In this document: positions 36,941 to 48,868 of the stretch, piece by piece | Numbering within the stretch: position 1 is the first letter of the stretch | How the letters are laid out: each line of letters begins with the position of its first letter | Assembly (NCBI RefSeq): GCF_030272615.1 | Contig: NC_081407.1 | Coordinates: 150,909,744 to 150,969,743 of the forward strand | DNA length: 60,000 nucleotides | Direction of reading: 5' to 3' | From: Cryptomeria japonica | Taxonomy: Eukaryota; Streptophyta; Pinopsida; Cupressales; Cupressaceae | The notes under the pieces: model-generated | What the model was told of the DNA's origin: nothing | Seen by the model: the letters and a program-made list of their open reading frames with translations, nothing else | The model's database searches: none | Program-made: the position numbers and the translations under genes

Positions 36941-38292
36941 ATAATAGAGTACAAATATCTTGGGATAGAATTCAACAACAAGATTAATATGATTGTTTTA
37001 GAATAAATGTATTTTTAAGAGATTTAGGAGAAATTTTTGCATTACAAAATATAAGTAGAGAGATTAAATTTGGACTGGAGAATTATTTAAGTTTTATTTG
37101 GTTAATAGCGATTCTCGTGGTGTTTTATGGTTTTGAAGTGTTCTCTATCAACACTACAAAGATAAAATGGATATAAATATAGAGGATCCAAAATCCTCGA
37201 TTACAAGAAATTAAATGTAATGCCTCCATTTTTAGCACTATAATTTTATAAGCTTTTGGTTAGTTTCCAAGTTCTCTCACAAGCTTCTAGGTGTGTTGAG
37301 AAGAAATTAAAAATTCTTGGAGAATGTAGGCTTGATATTTAAGGATTCCCAATTATTGTAGTGATCCAAATCAGAAATTAGGATTGTAAAGACACTCTTA
37401 GAAGTGTTTTTGAACTCTTGAAGTGTTCTCCAAACTTCTTGGACCACACATCTATTTTTAGTAGGTCATTGGATTGGCTCCAATCATCATCCTACATCTT
37501 TAGTGTCACTCCAGTATGATCAAATTTTGATTATGATTTAGTTTAGTGCTTTCTACAAGTATTAATAATTATGATTTAGTTTGATTATTGAATAATTATT
37601 AAATAATTAATGAATATTTCAATAATGTTGTCTAATATTGAGAAATATTAAAAGGGCAACTTAATTTAATAGCTCATTGGAAAGGTAATAAAGTGTTCTA
37701 ATAGTTGGATGCCTAGTTAAGTGGGCCTTTGCACATTAAATGCTATTAATTTTTCAGCAAGATCATTTTTTAGGGTAAAAAAATTGTTATAATTTTTAAT
37801 TGAAAATTCCTTGTAAAAAGATTATAAAAGGAGGTGTTGCGGCTCATTGTGCATATGTTGATGTTGATGAGTAATATTGTTATGTTGTTGGATTAAACTT
37901 GAGTTTCTTCCACAATCTTTTAGGATGAAAAACCTCTTAAGATATATGGCTTTGTATCTGAAAGATATTCCCTAGCTATATTTGTGTGGTTTCATCTAGA
38001 CACCACCATTGTGCATAGATTATTGGAGTTTCAATTTCAATTTGCATGAAAGAAGATCTTTGAAATTTTTTGATATTGTAATTTTCTCAAGTTTTGTGAA
38101 ATATATACGAGATTTGAAGGTGTTTTGTAGAGGCTTAATGACTAGTCATACCATTTTTAGTTACTTTGTGAGTTGAAACATTACATTATCATTGCTGTTA
38201 TTTTTTGATATGTTTCCAAATGTTGGTCATATAGATTTCTAGTGGGTTTGTTGATTTGGAGAAGGTTGTACCAATGTTAGCCTACAATATCT

Positions 38293-39981
38293 TGTATCCC
38301 ATTTTTGGCCAAAGTAGGACATTGAAATCAACATTTTTCATGAAATTTCCACTTTCTAACACCTATAGCAACTAAATTGTTAAGAATTTGAAGATGATAT
38401 GAACTAGTGATTTTTGATATTTTTTTATTTAGATTATGAATATATATTTTTATAAAATTTTAAGAAATAACTTGTGAGTTTTTTTACTGTAACTTTTAAT
38501 AACTTAGTATTTGTACTTAATATTTTCTTTTAAAAAATCAATGTTTATTTTGTATAGTATAACTTTGTTTGTAGAAAAGATAAAATATAAATATTTAAAC
38601 ATAGATTGTAATACCAATATCTATGACACGTACATTTTTAATAACATTTTTTTTATAATTTTATAATTGAGATTAACTATTGTGTATGGTGAAAAGTGAA
38701 TAATGGAAATAACGATATTGAAAGACTAAAATAGATTCAACCACAAAACCCTAGCCTAACAACAACAAAGATCCACCATAACATATGAAGATTACCTAAG
38801 ACAATGCAAATCAACAAAAACACAAAGATTATACCATCACATGTCCACTAGGGTTTCGATCTCCATTCTTCCTATCTCCATTGATCTTGCTTGATATATT
38901 TGCTCTCAGATTTTATGTGTGCACAAGAGCTCAACAAAGAATAGAAATGTGGCTGATAGCTTGATCGCAAAAAGGCTTGATTGCATAAGATTGATTAGAA
39001 TTCTATGAGGGTTGATAATGAAAGAAGCATCCTCTTATATAGAAGACACTTTAGGAAATGGAGGGATAAGATTAAGATGTGTAAAAGATAGATAGTCGGC
39101 TAGGATTAAAGGGTAGGTAGAGGAAATAAGAAAATAATGAGAGGGTAGGTAGTGTAGGAATTAAGAGATGAATGACATGTGTCATAGGTAGAAAAGGCTA
39201 ATGAATTAATTAAATAAATAAAGATTTATTTAATTAATAGAAGAAGTGGGATCAATTAAATAAATAAAAGTATTTATTTAATTTAGAAAAAGGACAATTT
39301 AAATAAATGAAAGTATTTATTTAAGTGATGAAAAAGGCTAGAAAAGGATAAATGAATTAATTTAATAAATAAAAATTTATTTAATTAATAGAAGAATTAG
39401 GCTTAAATAATTAAATAAATATTTTTATTTATTTAAATAGAAAAGACAATTTTAGGTGTCTACAACTATAATTCATAAATAGGTTCATTCAGTATCACAC
39501 GATTTTTTTAATATACACCTGAATTAACCTAGGGTGCAATTATTTTAGGATATTTTTCTCTATTTTCCTAATTTTCATGTCTATGAAACAAAGACCTTGA
39601 TGTTAAATAAAAAACTTACATTCATAAGAAAAATATGATAATCAAATTAAATATGTTCAAAATTATACTTTTATGAAAATCTTATAATAAGGGCTACATA
39701 CTTAGAAAACACTATCTTATAAATGACTTCATTTGATCCTCCAAAAGGTAAATCAAAATGTGTTTTTCATTAGCATTTTGATAGGTGCAAGGGAGAATCC
39801 ATAGCAGGTGTGATTTAAGACTATATGGCCTTTATCCAAGGGGGCTTGATCTAAAGAGGTTTGACATAACCCTCTTCACTTTAAAGTCTTTAAATAGGAA
39901 CTCTCGAGGCTTAAATAATTACATTTTCTAAAAAATATGTGATTTTAGACAAAAATTAGGATGTCTCAAAAGTGGGACACA
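38293..39981. mobile_element. Insertion in repeat A with imperfect terminal inverted repeats
   Basis: Copy B of the long repeat lacks this 1.69 kb, so it is an insertion. Its ends read TGTATCCCATTTTTG and, inverted, TGTGTCCCACTTTTG (13 of 15 match). I find no coding sequence and no clear target duplication. It could be a non-autonomous DNA transposon or an LTR with TG...CA ends. The solo LTR 38681-39464 is nested inside it. Confidence 0.5.
38681..39464 (-). mobile_element. Solo LTR with perfect ACTAT target duplication
   Basis: On the minus strand the 784-bp LTR runs from TGTAGACACCTAAAATTG (39464) to CACCATACACA (38681). ACTAT lies at both sides (38676-38680 and 39465-39469). A TATA box TATATAAG is at 39041-39034. 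It is the same family as the LTR at 51241-57148, with long matching blocks such as AAATCTGAGAGCAAATATAT and ATCAATGGAGATAGG. No internal region is present, so the element was lost by LTR-LTR recombination. Confidence 0.95.
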
Positions 39982-41124
39982 CTAAATTGTGGCAACTTCT
40001 ATTACAAGTCATGTGTTGTGTTGTTGGGTGTGAGACTCAAGGAAAGATTCATTGTTGTTTATGGTTATTTCTCATGCTAAATGGAGATTTCTTGACTATT
40101 GGATACCAATTATTTCTGACTAGAGTTGTGTTTTGGTGTTTTTATGCTAAATATAGGGTTCTACAAGTATATTATACTTGTTTGCACTTATGTATGCAAT
40201 TGTACAATCTAATATTGTAGAATTATCTAATTAGATTTGAGTGTTTCAATCTACTTATAATCCTTTCCAAAGTTTTAAATGTGTGTTGAAGATGTTGTGA
40301 TGCCCTTTAGATTTGTATGTTTGAGTTGTGGCACCTTTTGGAGTGATTTGATGGCCTGACTTAGTGTTTACCAATGCATGTAATACTTATATCATACTAC
40401 AATAATAGGTACCAATATTACCAAGTGATTACTAGACATTGGGAGGTGTATTTCATTACTTTGGTACAAGTTTGGTGATGGTTGTGACATTTGGGTGGTG
40501 CTACAATTGCTATTTTGGACTATTATAGATTATTATTGGTCAATACTGTAACCACAATTAGTGATGTTGTGAAGTGTTTGGAGAGAAAAGTGACATACCA
40601 TGTGGAGGCTTCCCTATCTAGTATCATCTTGGATATGTTGGGTACATTCTTACAAGGTTTATGAATGAGTTTCTTACAACCCAAACTTGTTGTATCTCTT
40701 TTTTTAGTGTGTGCGGCCTTGTACCAATGAATAGTACTCATTAGTCAAGGTACATTGTTGTTATTTCCAATTAGGTGTTGGGTTTACACTTTTTGGGCAA
40801 CTTCGGGACATGATTTCATTAGTGCTATTTTGTATTAACACTTGTATAAATATTATTACATTTATCAACCCTTGTGATAGCACATGTAATATTGTTTGAC
40901 ATGTTTATGTTGAGCTAATATATTTTCAAGAAAATAAATTAAGGGTGGTTATTAGAGAAGTATTAGAGCTAGTGATTTTGTCAATATATTGGGAAGCTAA
41001 CCCTTGTTGTAATTATTTAGTTGCATAAAATTATTTTAGCAGTTTCTTGTATTGAGTTCATTATTCCATCTAGTTGTGAAAAAGGAAACTTCAAAAATTT
41101 GCATACACCTTCATGAGAATCATG

Positions 41125-41850
41125 ACATTGAAATTTGATGAGAAGGTTTATAGGGTAGGAAAAAGACTTGACCACCTATGTGTAATAGGAAATGACTTGC
41201 TACACACTTTAGATATAAATGGATTATATCTTGAAAATAGATTAACTTGATTTTATAAATTTGAAGATTATTGTGGTTGTGTCTGTGAATGCACTAGTAA
41301 ATCCTAAGCTTATGAGACACCTAGAAAAAGAAGTTAGAGTTACAGATATTTCTTGCATCAATAAAATTCACAAGAATTATAGCTTTTGATGTTTCATACA
41401 ATTATGATACAATGAAGGAGTTTTTTCAACTAATGGCAAATGAACTTTGTGGTTTGAAAGATACTATGCATCCTTCATTTTACAAGAGAGTAAGGATTCT
41501 AGATGTTATTGCAAAGGTTATATCTTGTGTGTTGATGATTATTCTTGATTGTGATGATTTGATACTCCAAAAATTTCAAATATTTATTTTTGTTGTTCTC
41601 AAAAAAGTTCATGATGATAACATTATTACAACCATTCAAAGAATTATATCATTATTGGTCAATGAGAGCAACAAAATCCCCTATCCATTCATATTAGATC
41701 TATTATCTAAAGTGAGGAAGACCAAAAGTCCTTAATAAATGCAATTATGCTAGCTAAAATGGTTGTTAGTCAATGTGAAGAAAAATTTAAGCCATATTTG
41801 ATAGTGAAGTATAAGGAAGAGGGAGAGATTTTCACTTTAAAAAAAATTAT
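41125..41850 (+). pseudogene. PDS5-like: Fragment resembling sister chromatid cohesion protein PDS5
   Basis: A decayed but readable frame gives VGKRLDHLCVIGNDLLHTLD, ALVNPKLMRHLEKEVRV, then DVSYNYDTMKEFFQLM, FYKRVRILDVIAKVISCVLM, DCDDLILQKFQIF, LLVNESNKIPYPFILDLLSK and, in a further frame, KMVVSQCEEKFKPYL. This order matches the N-terminal HEAT-repeat part of plant PDS5 proteins (MKEIFQL, KRVSILETVAKVRSC, LECDALI, KLKPYL blocks). PDS5 regulates cohesin on chromatin. The best open part is 41412-41735. Stops and frameshifts make it non-functional. It shows no obvious intron over about 240 residues, so I infer a processed copy or captured gene fragment. It lies between repeat copies A and B. Confidence 0.75.
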
Positions 41851-42020
41851 GTAAAGCCAAAATGTAGGCAAGATGAACATTTAGAACTCTCTTGTGTAGT
41901 GGAAAATGTCACATATTAAGAGGCACATGGTGTGAAGTATCAAAATGAATCTAGTAAAGGTATTGCTAATGATGAAATTGAGATAGCTAAAAAAATTTAA
42001 ATAGTAATTAGTAATGAGCC

Positions 42021-42118
42021 CATGCACCATTATAGTAATGATAATTCAAAAGTGAGATATTGATTCCAAAATAAAATTATGTCATGCACCATTATAGTGA
42101 TGATAATTCATAAGTGAG
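42021..42118. repeat. Short direct duplication
   Basis: ATGCACCATTATAGTRATGATAATTC occurs at about 42021 and 42084, each followed by AWAAGTGAG, with a 63-base period. This is a local duplication of non-coding or decayed sequence downstream of the PDS5-like fragment. Confidence 0.8.
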
Positions 42119-42471
42119 AGGGATGTTCCCATACAAAAAAGTGTTCAATAATGATTTAAAAATAAAATGAAGTGGGAAGGAGCTTTGAGATGATCTAGAA
42201 GGTAGTGAAGCCTATTTAGAAGTTCAAAAATCTAAACACATGAGCTTGAAGTGACCTTTCTGATTTGGATCAAATGCTTGGGAGTTGCAAGAAATAAAGA
42301 ATCAATTCTTGATCACATAAGAGAAAATGGTACATCTTGACAATAGTTAATGGCACACGCAATTTTATTGGAGATCTCATTTGGAAAGATCAAGTTGAGA
42401 AGAGACAAAATGACATAGATGGAGGCTCTACTTTGATAGATTTGTAAAATGTCAAATATTCTCGAGAAACA

Positions 42472-42816
42472 ATGAAATCAAAATTTCTATATTTTTTGTT
42501 TGATAGGGATCATAGGCTTAATTTTGCAAAAGAGAGCCTTAATGCATTGAATGGAAAAGAAAAAGAAGTTGATGAGATCACCTTTAAGCTTAAATCAACG
42601 AAGAATACACTTGAAAGTGTCCAAATGATGCTTCTACAAGAAAATAATTATCTTGATATTGTAAAAAACTTCAAGAAGCAAGATAATGAGGAAAGAACAA
42701 AAGAATTTAGCCAAGTAATTAAACAACTTGATATCCTTCAAATGGATTTTGATTTGGAATATTTTCCAAATAAATCAAAAGTTGTGTGTATAATGTTAGA
42801 TCAACTAGAGGATTAA
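42472..42816 (+). pseudogene. Unrecognised coiled-coil-like ORF
   Basis: A 114-codon frame contains LNALNGKEKEVDEITFKLKS and FKKQDNEERTKEFSQVIKQL, rich in Lys and Glu with heptad-like leucines, so a short coiled coil is likely. I do not recognise it. Its place after the PDS5-like fragment and before repeat copy B could mean it belongs to the same captured or inserted unit. It may equally be a chance frame in AT-rich DNA. Confidence 0.35.
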
Positions 42817-42925
42817 TTAGAGTAGGAAGATATAAATAAATTTTAGCTTGTTGATAACTGACTGTTTGAAATGGATGCATACTCATCCTTTGAAAATCTA
42901 TTCTTTGAGTTGGATGATGAGACAA

Positions 42926-44636
42926 TGTCTCCATTTTTAGCAATATTGTTTCATGATATTTTGGCCAATTTTTGAGTTTTCCCATAAGCTTCTAGGTGTA
43001 TTTGGAACTCCAAACTTCTTGGAGGGTGTAGGTTTGGTATTTCAATATTTATAACTATTGCAATGAGCCCCAATTACTAACAAGGATTGCGATGACATGT
43101 TCAAAAGTGTATTTAGACTCTTGGAGTGTTCTCTAAACTTCTTGGGGAGCATTTCTATTTTTAACAAGTCACCCAATTGGCTTCAATCATCATCCCACAT
43201 CTTTAGTATCATCTAAGTGTGATTAAAGTTTGATTCTAATTCGATTTCAATGCTTTCTAAAACTTGGGTTAGTTATTGAATAATTAATTAATATTTTTAA
43301 AATTTTGCCTGATTTTGAAAATCAATAAAAAGATAAATTAGTTAAAAACCCTCTTAAGATCCTTGGTTTCATATTTTAAAGATCATCCCTAGCTAGATTG
43401 GTGTGGTTTTATCTAGAGGCCATCATTATGCTAGACTAGAGTTTTAGTTTTAGTTTGTAGGAATGAAGATCTTTGGATTTATTGATATTATAGGTTTGTT
43501 AGTATTTGTGAACTATATTTGACATTTGAAGGTGTTTTAAAGAGGATTAATGACTATTTGTATAGTCCTCGTATAGTTGTCTCTACCCCTCTTCCTAGCT
43601 ATACCATTCTAAGTTACTATGTGAGTTGAAACACTTTACTATATTGTTGTTGCCATTTTTTGTTATGTTTCCAAGTATTGGTTGTACATATTTTTAGTTG
43701 GTATATTGATTTGGAGAAGGTCATACCATTATCATTGGAAGTCATCCTTATGGTGTTGAGTGTGAGACTTGATGAAAGATTTACAACTGTTTGTGGTCAT
43801 TTATTATGCTATATGGAAATGTAGTGACCATTGGAGACCAATTATTCCTATTTAGGGTTATGCTTTGGTGTTTGTATGCCAAAAAAGGGTCGTACCAATA
43901 TATTGTACCTATTGTACTTATGTATACAACCATACAAATTTTTGTTTCAAATTATCTAATGAGATTTGGGTATTTCAATATTTTTGTAATCCTTTCTAGA
44001 TTTTTAAATATGTATTGAATGTGTTGTGATTCCCTTTGAAATTGTATGTAAAATTTGTGACGTTTATGGTAGTGATTTGATGGGATGACTAAATTTTATT
44101 AGTGCATAACCTACAATAATAGATATTGGCATTAACAAGGTATTTTCATACCTTGGGATGTTTATTGCATTGTGTTGATACAAGTTTGGTGATGGTTGTG
44201 ACATATATGGGTGGTGCTACATCTACTATTTTAGGCTACCATAGGTTATTATCATCTAATATTGCAACCACATTCAGTGATGTTGTCAAGTGTCTAGAGG
44301 AAAAAATGGCATACTAGGTGGAGGCTTCGCTATCTAGTATTATATTGGATGTGTTGGGTACACCTTCATGAGGTTTATGGATGAATTTATTATATCTTGG
44401 ACTTGTTGTAGCTCTTTTCCCAGTGTGCACATACTTGTACTAATGAGTATCACTCATTAGTCAAGGTACATTGTTGTTATTCCAGTTGGGTGTTGGGTTT
44501 ATGTTGTTTGGGTAGCTTTGGGAAGTGATTTCATCAATGTTATTTTTAATCAACACTATTACCTTTGTCAACACTTATTATAGAAAATGCAATATCATTT
44601 GGCATGTTTATGTTGAGCTTTAAGGGTGGTAATTAC
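42926..44636 (+). repeat. Long direct repeat, copy B
   Basis: The repeat starts TGTCTCCATTTTTAGCA and ends TTAAGGGTGGTAATTA, aligned with copy A over its whole length except for about 250 bp missing near 43290 (including the TATA box) and the 1.7-kb insertion present only in copy A. Shared blocks include TGATTTGGAGAAGGT and TTTATGTTGAGCT. Small frames inside (43791-44018, 44126-44317) have no known motif. Confidence 0.7.
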
Positions 44637-45508
44637 ATTAAAATTAAAGTGGTAGTTCGTTAAGAGGTGCTTTTACCAAAAACATGCAACTTCCCTATAT
44701 ACGTAGGGACTATGGTTTACCTTTTAGGATATTTAGAAAATGTTAAATATATGGAGGCAAAAAAGGTGGCCTAAGTTCATCAACTAATAAGTTTTAAACT
44801 AAAGAAAGATGTCTTGGATGGAAAATAAGCGGATGCACAAATAGAATATCATCTTGAATACATGCACAAATTAATAAATATGCTTGAAGATATTTGTTAT
44901 GGACAAATCTCATATAGTTATGTGGGAAAAAGTATTATGGAGAAACAATAATTATTACATCAATGAATTTAACCCTATATGTGATAAGGGTAAACATCAC
45001 TTGGAGAGCAAATATATTTATAGCATAATATTTAATATGGCATAAGTGGATAAAAGAGATGAAAAGAAGAATGGGAGTGATAATTAAGGTTGTTGAGTTT
45101 TAGGAACACTTTATGCTAGAATGTAAAGCATATAATGGTGTCCAAACTATATATAAAAATTTGTTAGTAAAAAATCTTTTATAAATTTTACTTAAAGAAG
45201 ATATAGTTGAGAAAAAAATCACCAATATTTATATGAAAAAAGAGCAATATTTCAAAAGTTATAGTGACTATCCCATACCCTACCTTTAGCCCATGTTTTT
45301 GTTCTATTCTATGACATCTTCCAACCATACTACCATAAGCTATAGTCATTGTTATATCACACAATATATAATATAAATTTCAAGAAGTTTATATTTTTTT
45401 GTGGAATTACAAGAAAGTTTTTAATAGAATTCTCAGAATTAAAAAATAAAGTAGAATGGAGGATCCAAGCATACTAGAGCAACATAGAGCGATAGTTCAT
45501 AGGATTTG
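44637..45508. other. AT-rich spacer, no recognised gene
   Basis: The stretch contains only short frames and no repeat termini that I can define. It ends at the ATTTG that flanks Copia-D. Confidence 0.45.
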
Positions 45509-45690
45509 TGTTGGTGTAGTTTATGTCTCATGTAATTACACTTTACTTAATTTAACTTAGGATAATGCATATCATAGTAATTTTCATACCAGACACTTAG
45601 GGAATTGCATATCTAGGGAATTTGGTTGTCTTGAGGGGATGCCTTGTGGGATTGTGCCTCTCTCTATCTTGTGCTCTTTCATTTTTTTGT

Positions 45691-46270
45691 TATGGATTCT
45701 CTTAAGTTTCCTCTTTTAACTCCACATAACTATGCTTCTTGGAAAATTGATGCTTGGAGTAAGATAATGGAAAAAGGATTAACTCATTATATTGATGGAA
45801 CTATTGCAACATCACCTAATCCTATAGTTGATCCTAATTCTCATATGGAGTGGCTCACTAAAAATACTATGGCTCTTGGAACTTTGAGGAAATATGTATC
45901 AAAAGATGTTATCTTTCACATTGAAAATTGTAAAACAATTAAAGATTCTTGGTACATCCTTAGTAAATTGTATGGCCAAGTTGATGATATTAGGGGCTAT
46001 TAACTTCAAAATGATCTCACAATGTTGGATCCCAATAATTTTGATACAATCCAAGACTATGTCACTAAAGAAAATGAGCTAAGAGCACAACTTAAGGAAT
46101 GTGGCATTGACAAGAAGGATGCATAGTTGGTCTACAATTTGTTGGGAAAACTTCCATCAAAATATGCAACTTTTGTTTCTAGCTTCCAAACCCATCGCTT
46201 GACAGTATATAAATACCATCATTTGATGCATTCACTGAAATGTTGATGTTAGAACAGACAAATTTGATAA
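45691..46270 (+). pseudogene. Copia-D gag remnant
   Basis: An ATG at about 45692 starts MDSLKFPLLTPHNYASWKID, nearly the same as the Gag of the element at 54949 (MGSSKFPLLTPHNYATWKID). It runs through GLTHYIDGTIATS and GTLRKYVSKDVIFHIENC to a stop after DDIRGY at 46003. It continues in frame with stops (LRAQLKECGIDKKDA, LLGKLPSKYATFVSSFQTHR) to about 46270, where it jumps to RT sequence. The zinc knuckle is missing. Confidence 0.85.
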
Positions 46271-46284
46271 GCATCAAGGGTTCC

Positions 46285-47816
46285 CAAGTGGGATTCGACA
46301 ATGGAGGAAGAGTATAGTTCCTTGATGAGGAACAACACATGGGAGTTACTACCTCTCCCTTAGGGGAGAAAGATGGTTCGATGTTAGTGGATCTATTGGA
46401 CTAAGTTTGTAGTAGATGGAAGTATGGATAAGCACAAACCTTAGCTTGTTGCAAAAGGTTTCTCATAGGTTCTTGGTGTTGATTATACTGAGACCTTTGC
46501 ACCCATAGCTAAGATGAACTCCATTCAATTGACACTTGCTATTGTCGTAGCTCATGGTTGGGTTGTACATCTAATGGATGTGAAGAGTGTATTTCTTTAT
46601 AGGGATCTTGAAGAGGAGATATACATGAATTTTTTGCAAGGATTGATTTAGGATTCTTATTTGGTTTGTAGATTGAGGAATTTTATCTAACGTCTCAAGC
46701 AGGCCCCTAGGGCTTAGTATGTCAAGATGGATTCCTTTCTTCTCTTCGTAGGATTCACCAGGTGTCATTCAGATTCAAATGTTTAGATTTTTTGATTGGA
46801 TGACTCTCATTTGCTACTTGTGCTCTATGTTGATGACCCGATCATTATAGGGAGTACCTCATCCATCATTGGCGGTGTTAAATTTGCTTTGCATGAGAGA
46901 TTTTCTATGATTGACTTTTGCATTTTGTACTACTTTCTTGGGATTGAGATCTCACAGACTCCTTTCAGGATTACTCTTGCACAACCCAAGTATGCACTTG
47001 ATCATTGCACAACCCAAGTATGCACTTGATCTTCTAGGAGCTTCCACATGGTTGATTATAAGCCTACACCAACTCCCTTCCTTCTAGGAGTTAAGCTTGA
47101 CGCTAAGTGTTACAATCCACTTGTTGATGCCACATTGTATCATCAACTTGTTGGGAGTCTCATCTACTTGACTCACGCATGGCTTGATATTTCTTTTGCA
47201 GTTAGCATAGCTTCATGCTTTATGCAAGAACCACATGAGCTTCATTAGAAAGATGTCAAACACATCTTTCACTACATACAAGGTACACGTCACTTTAAGA
47301 TTCACTATGCAGCAAGTACAGGACTTACCTTGGTTGGTTACACAAACTCCAATTGGGCTAGCAATATTAATGATTGTAAGTCCACTTCATGATACAACTT
47401 TCATCTTGGTTCTAACCCCATTTGTTGGAAAAGCAAGAAGTAGCATGATATTGCTCTTTCTTTGACTGAGGTTGAGTATCGAGGGGTTGTTAATGCAACT
47501 ACTAAGGCTACCTGTCTTTAAAATATTCTATCCAAGTTTTGATTCACCACTCCATGGCCTACAATCCTTCATTGTGACAATCAAAGTGCCATTCAGATCT
47601 TGAAGAACCCAGTTCACCATCAGAGGACCAAACACATCAAGATCCATATGCACTACAACAAGGAGCTGATATAGGAGCAAGTCATTGATTTACATTATTG
47701 TCTTACAACAAAGAAGGTTGCAAGAATCTTCACCAAACACTTCATTGAGAGTAAGTTTCATCAATTGCATGATCTCTTGGGGGTGCATGATATTTCATCA
47801 AGGGGGATTAGTTGAG
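46285..47816 (+). pseudogene. Copia-D reverse transcriptase and RNase H remnants
   Basis: Recognisable RT blocks are MEEEYSSLMRNNTWELLP, LVAKGFS, VDYTETFAPIAKMNSI, DVKSVFLYRDLEEEIYM, LKQAPRA and LLLVLYVDDPIIIG (46796 onward), then YYFLGIEISQTPF. A 28-base tandem duplication at 46977-47031 (TTGCACAACCCAAGTATGCA...) shifts the frame. RNase H follows with SLTEVEYRGVV, HCDNQSAIQILKNPVHHQRT and KHIKIHMHYNKELI, ending near 47816. Many stops show decay. Confidence 0.85.
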
Positions 47817-48064
47817 TTCTCCATTGTCTCTTATGGGGGGGAAATTTTCCTCATTTGAGGTTTTGTCCTTCTTATTTGAGAGTTCTTTTGTGTGTTCACA
47901 TCTCTTTTGAGGGGGAGTTTTTTCCACTAAGTTTTCTTCCTTTCTTCTTTTGTGAGAGATTGTATTGTATTTGTACATGGGTACCTATCATGACCTAGTT
48001 GTCAAGACCCATTTTGAATTTTTAGCTTGAATCTACATTCCCCTAATTTTCACTTAAGGGGTGG

Positions 48065-48525
48065 TGTTGGTGTAATTTATGTCTCATGTAATTACACTTA
48101 AGTTAATAGGATAATGCATATCATAGTAATTTGCATATGAGACACTTAGGGAATTGCATATCTAGGGAATTTGGTTATAGGAAAAATTCCACCTTTGGTG
48201 GTGTTATCTCGTTATCACATTTTCAGATCCACTTATAGTGGAATGATAATTCCACCTTTGGTGGGTGATCCACCTTTAGTGGAACAATATATTGTTTCTC
48301 CTACCTACCCATACCTACCCTTGCATCTCATTGGGCCACATGTCATGATTGTGTGCTCTCTTTTCCCTATGGCCTTGCCTTTATAAGAAAGCTCATGTAA
48401 ATTGTATGATTGATCAATTTTTGCATCTTGATGAGAATACACTTTGTTCTTGTCTATATTGTTCTCCCTTGCATGTGTGTTATTCAATTGGCCTCTAGAC
48501 CTTGGGTTTCTAGTCAATTCTTACA
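48065..48525 (+). repeat. Copia-D 3' LTR and adjacent PPT
   Basis: A purine-rich CTTAAGGGGTGG (48053-48064) precedes TGTTGGTGTAA. The LTR shares its start and body with the LTRs of the 51971-57109 element: ATAATGCATAT, GAGACACTTAGG / GAGACACTTGGG, ATTCCACCTTT, GGGTGATCCACC, TCTCCTACCTACCCA. A TATA-like CCTTTATAAGAAAGCTCATG is at 48369-48388. Confidence 0.88.
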
Positions 48526-48589
48526 ATTGGTGTGGAATCTTGAGTCTAAATAATAATTCAAGTAGGCCTCATAGAAATATTGAAGAGTG

Positions 48590-48868
48590 ATATAAGAGTT
48601 AAACAAGGATGTCTTTTATCTCCTATCTTATTTGACATATATATCAAAAAACTAGTAGATTGGCTAAATATGTAAGGAGGGGACATGTTCTTTTGGGAAA
48701 ATATGTTAGAAGGCTTCTTTTGTATGAAAATCATCTCATCTTGATTGCAAGGTCCACCCATGGGTGGAAAGAACCCTTAAAAGCCTTAGAGAACTTTTTT
48801 TAAAAGGTGGGCATGCAAGTTAAAACCAACTATACCTCAAACTTATTTTTTGTCCAACTAATAGGATA
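48590..48868 (+). pseudogene. LINE reverse transcriptase fragment, second copy
   Basis: IRVKQGCLLSPILFDIYIKK reads directly and matches the LINE RT block IGVKQGCPLSPTLF. The sequence then follows the same path as 27840-28020, including TTCTTTTGGGAAA and TGATTGCAAGGTCCACCCATG. It lacks both ends of the LINE and is interrupted by the LTR-like start at 48869. Confidence 0.8.

Larger units (their letters stand above)
37221..40954 (+). repeat. Long direct repeat, copy A
   Basis: This aligns with 42926-44636: both start TGYCTCCATTTTTAGCA and end TTAAGGGTGGTWATTA, with dozens of shared blocks between. It contains a TATAAAAG (37823-37830) followed by GAGGTGTTGCGG, absent from copy B, which lacks about 250 bp here. 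Copy A is split by an insertion at about 38293-39981. A pair of 1.7-2.0-kb direct repeats with a TATA box suggests LTRs. TGGTTATTAGAG at the end recalls a PBS. No matching target duplication was found, so a plain duplication remains possible. Confidence 0.7.
45509..48525 (+). mobile_element. Copia-D, internally deleted Ty1/copia element
   Basis: The 3' LTR (48065-48525, 461 bp) starts TGTTGGTGTAATTTATG and ends TTCTTACA. Only the first 125 bases of the 5' LTR remain (45509-45633), joined directly to the gag leader; the rest, with the PBS, is deleted. Flanks ATTTG (45504-45508) and ATTGG (48526-48530) match at four of five bases. Gag is followed directly by RT and RNase H remnants, with protease and integrase lost. 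LTR and Gag are close relatives of the non-autonomous element at 51971-57109, which makes this a relic of its possible autonomous partner. Confidence 0.85.

Noticed and set aside
37221-44636. Calling copies A and B definite LTRs of one retrotransposon
   Set aside because: Start and end blocks are shared and a TATA box is present, but no matching 5-base flanks or convincing PPT was found, and the PBS-like TGGT-ATTA block follows both copies.
48526-48545. ATTGGTGTGGAATCTTGAG after the Copia-D 3' LTR as a primer binding site
   Set aside because: ATTGG matches the left flank ATTTG at four of five bases and is better read as a target duplication. The following sequence is a LINE fragment.
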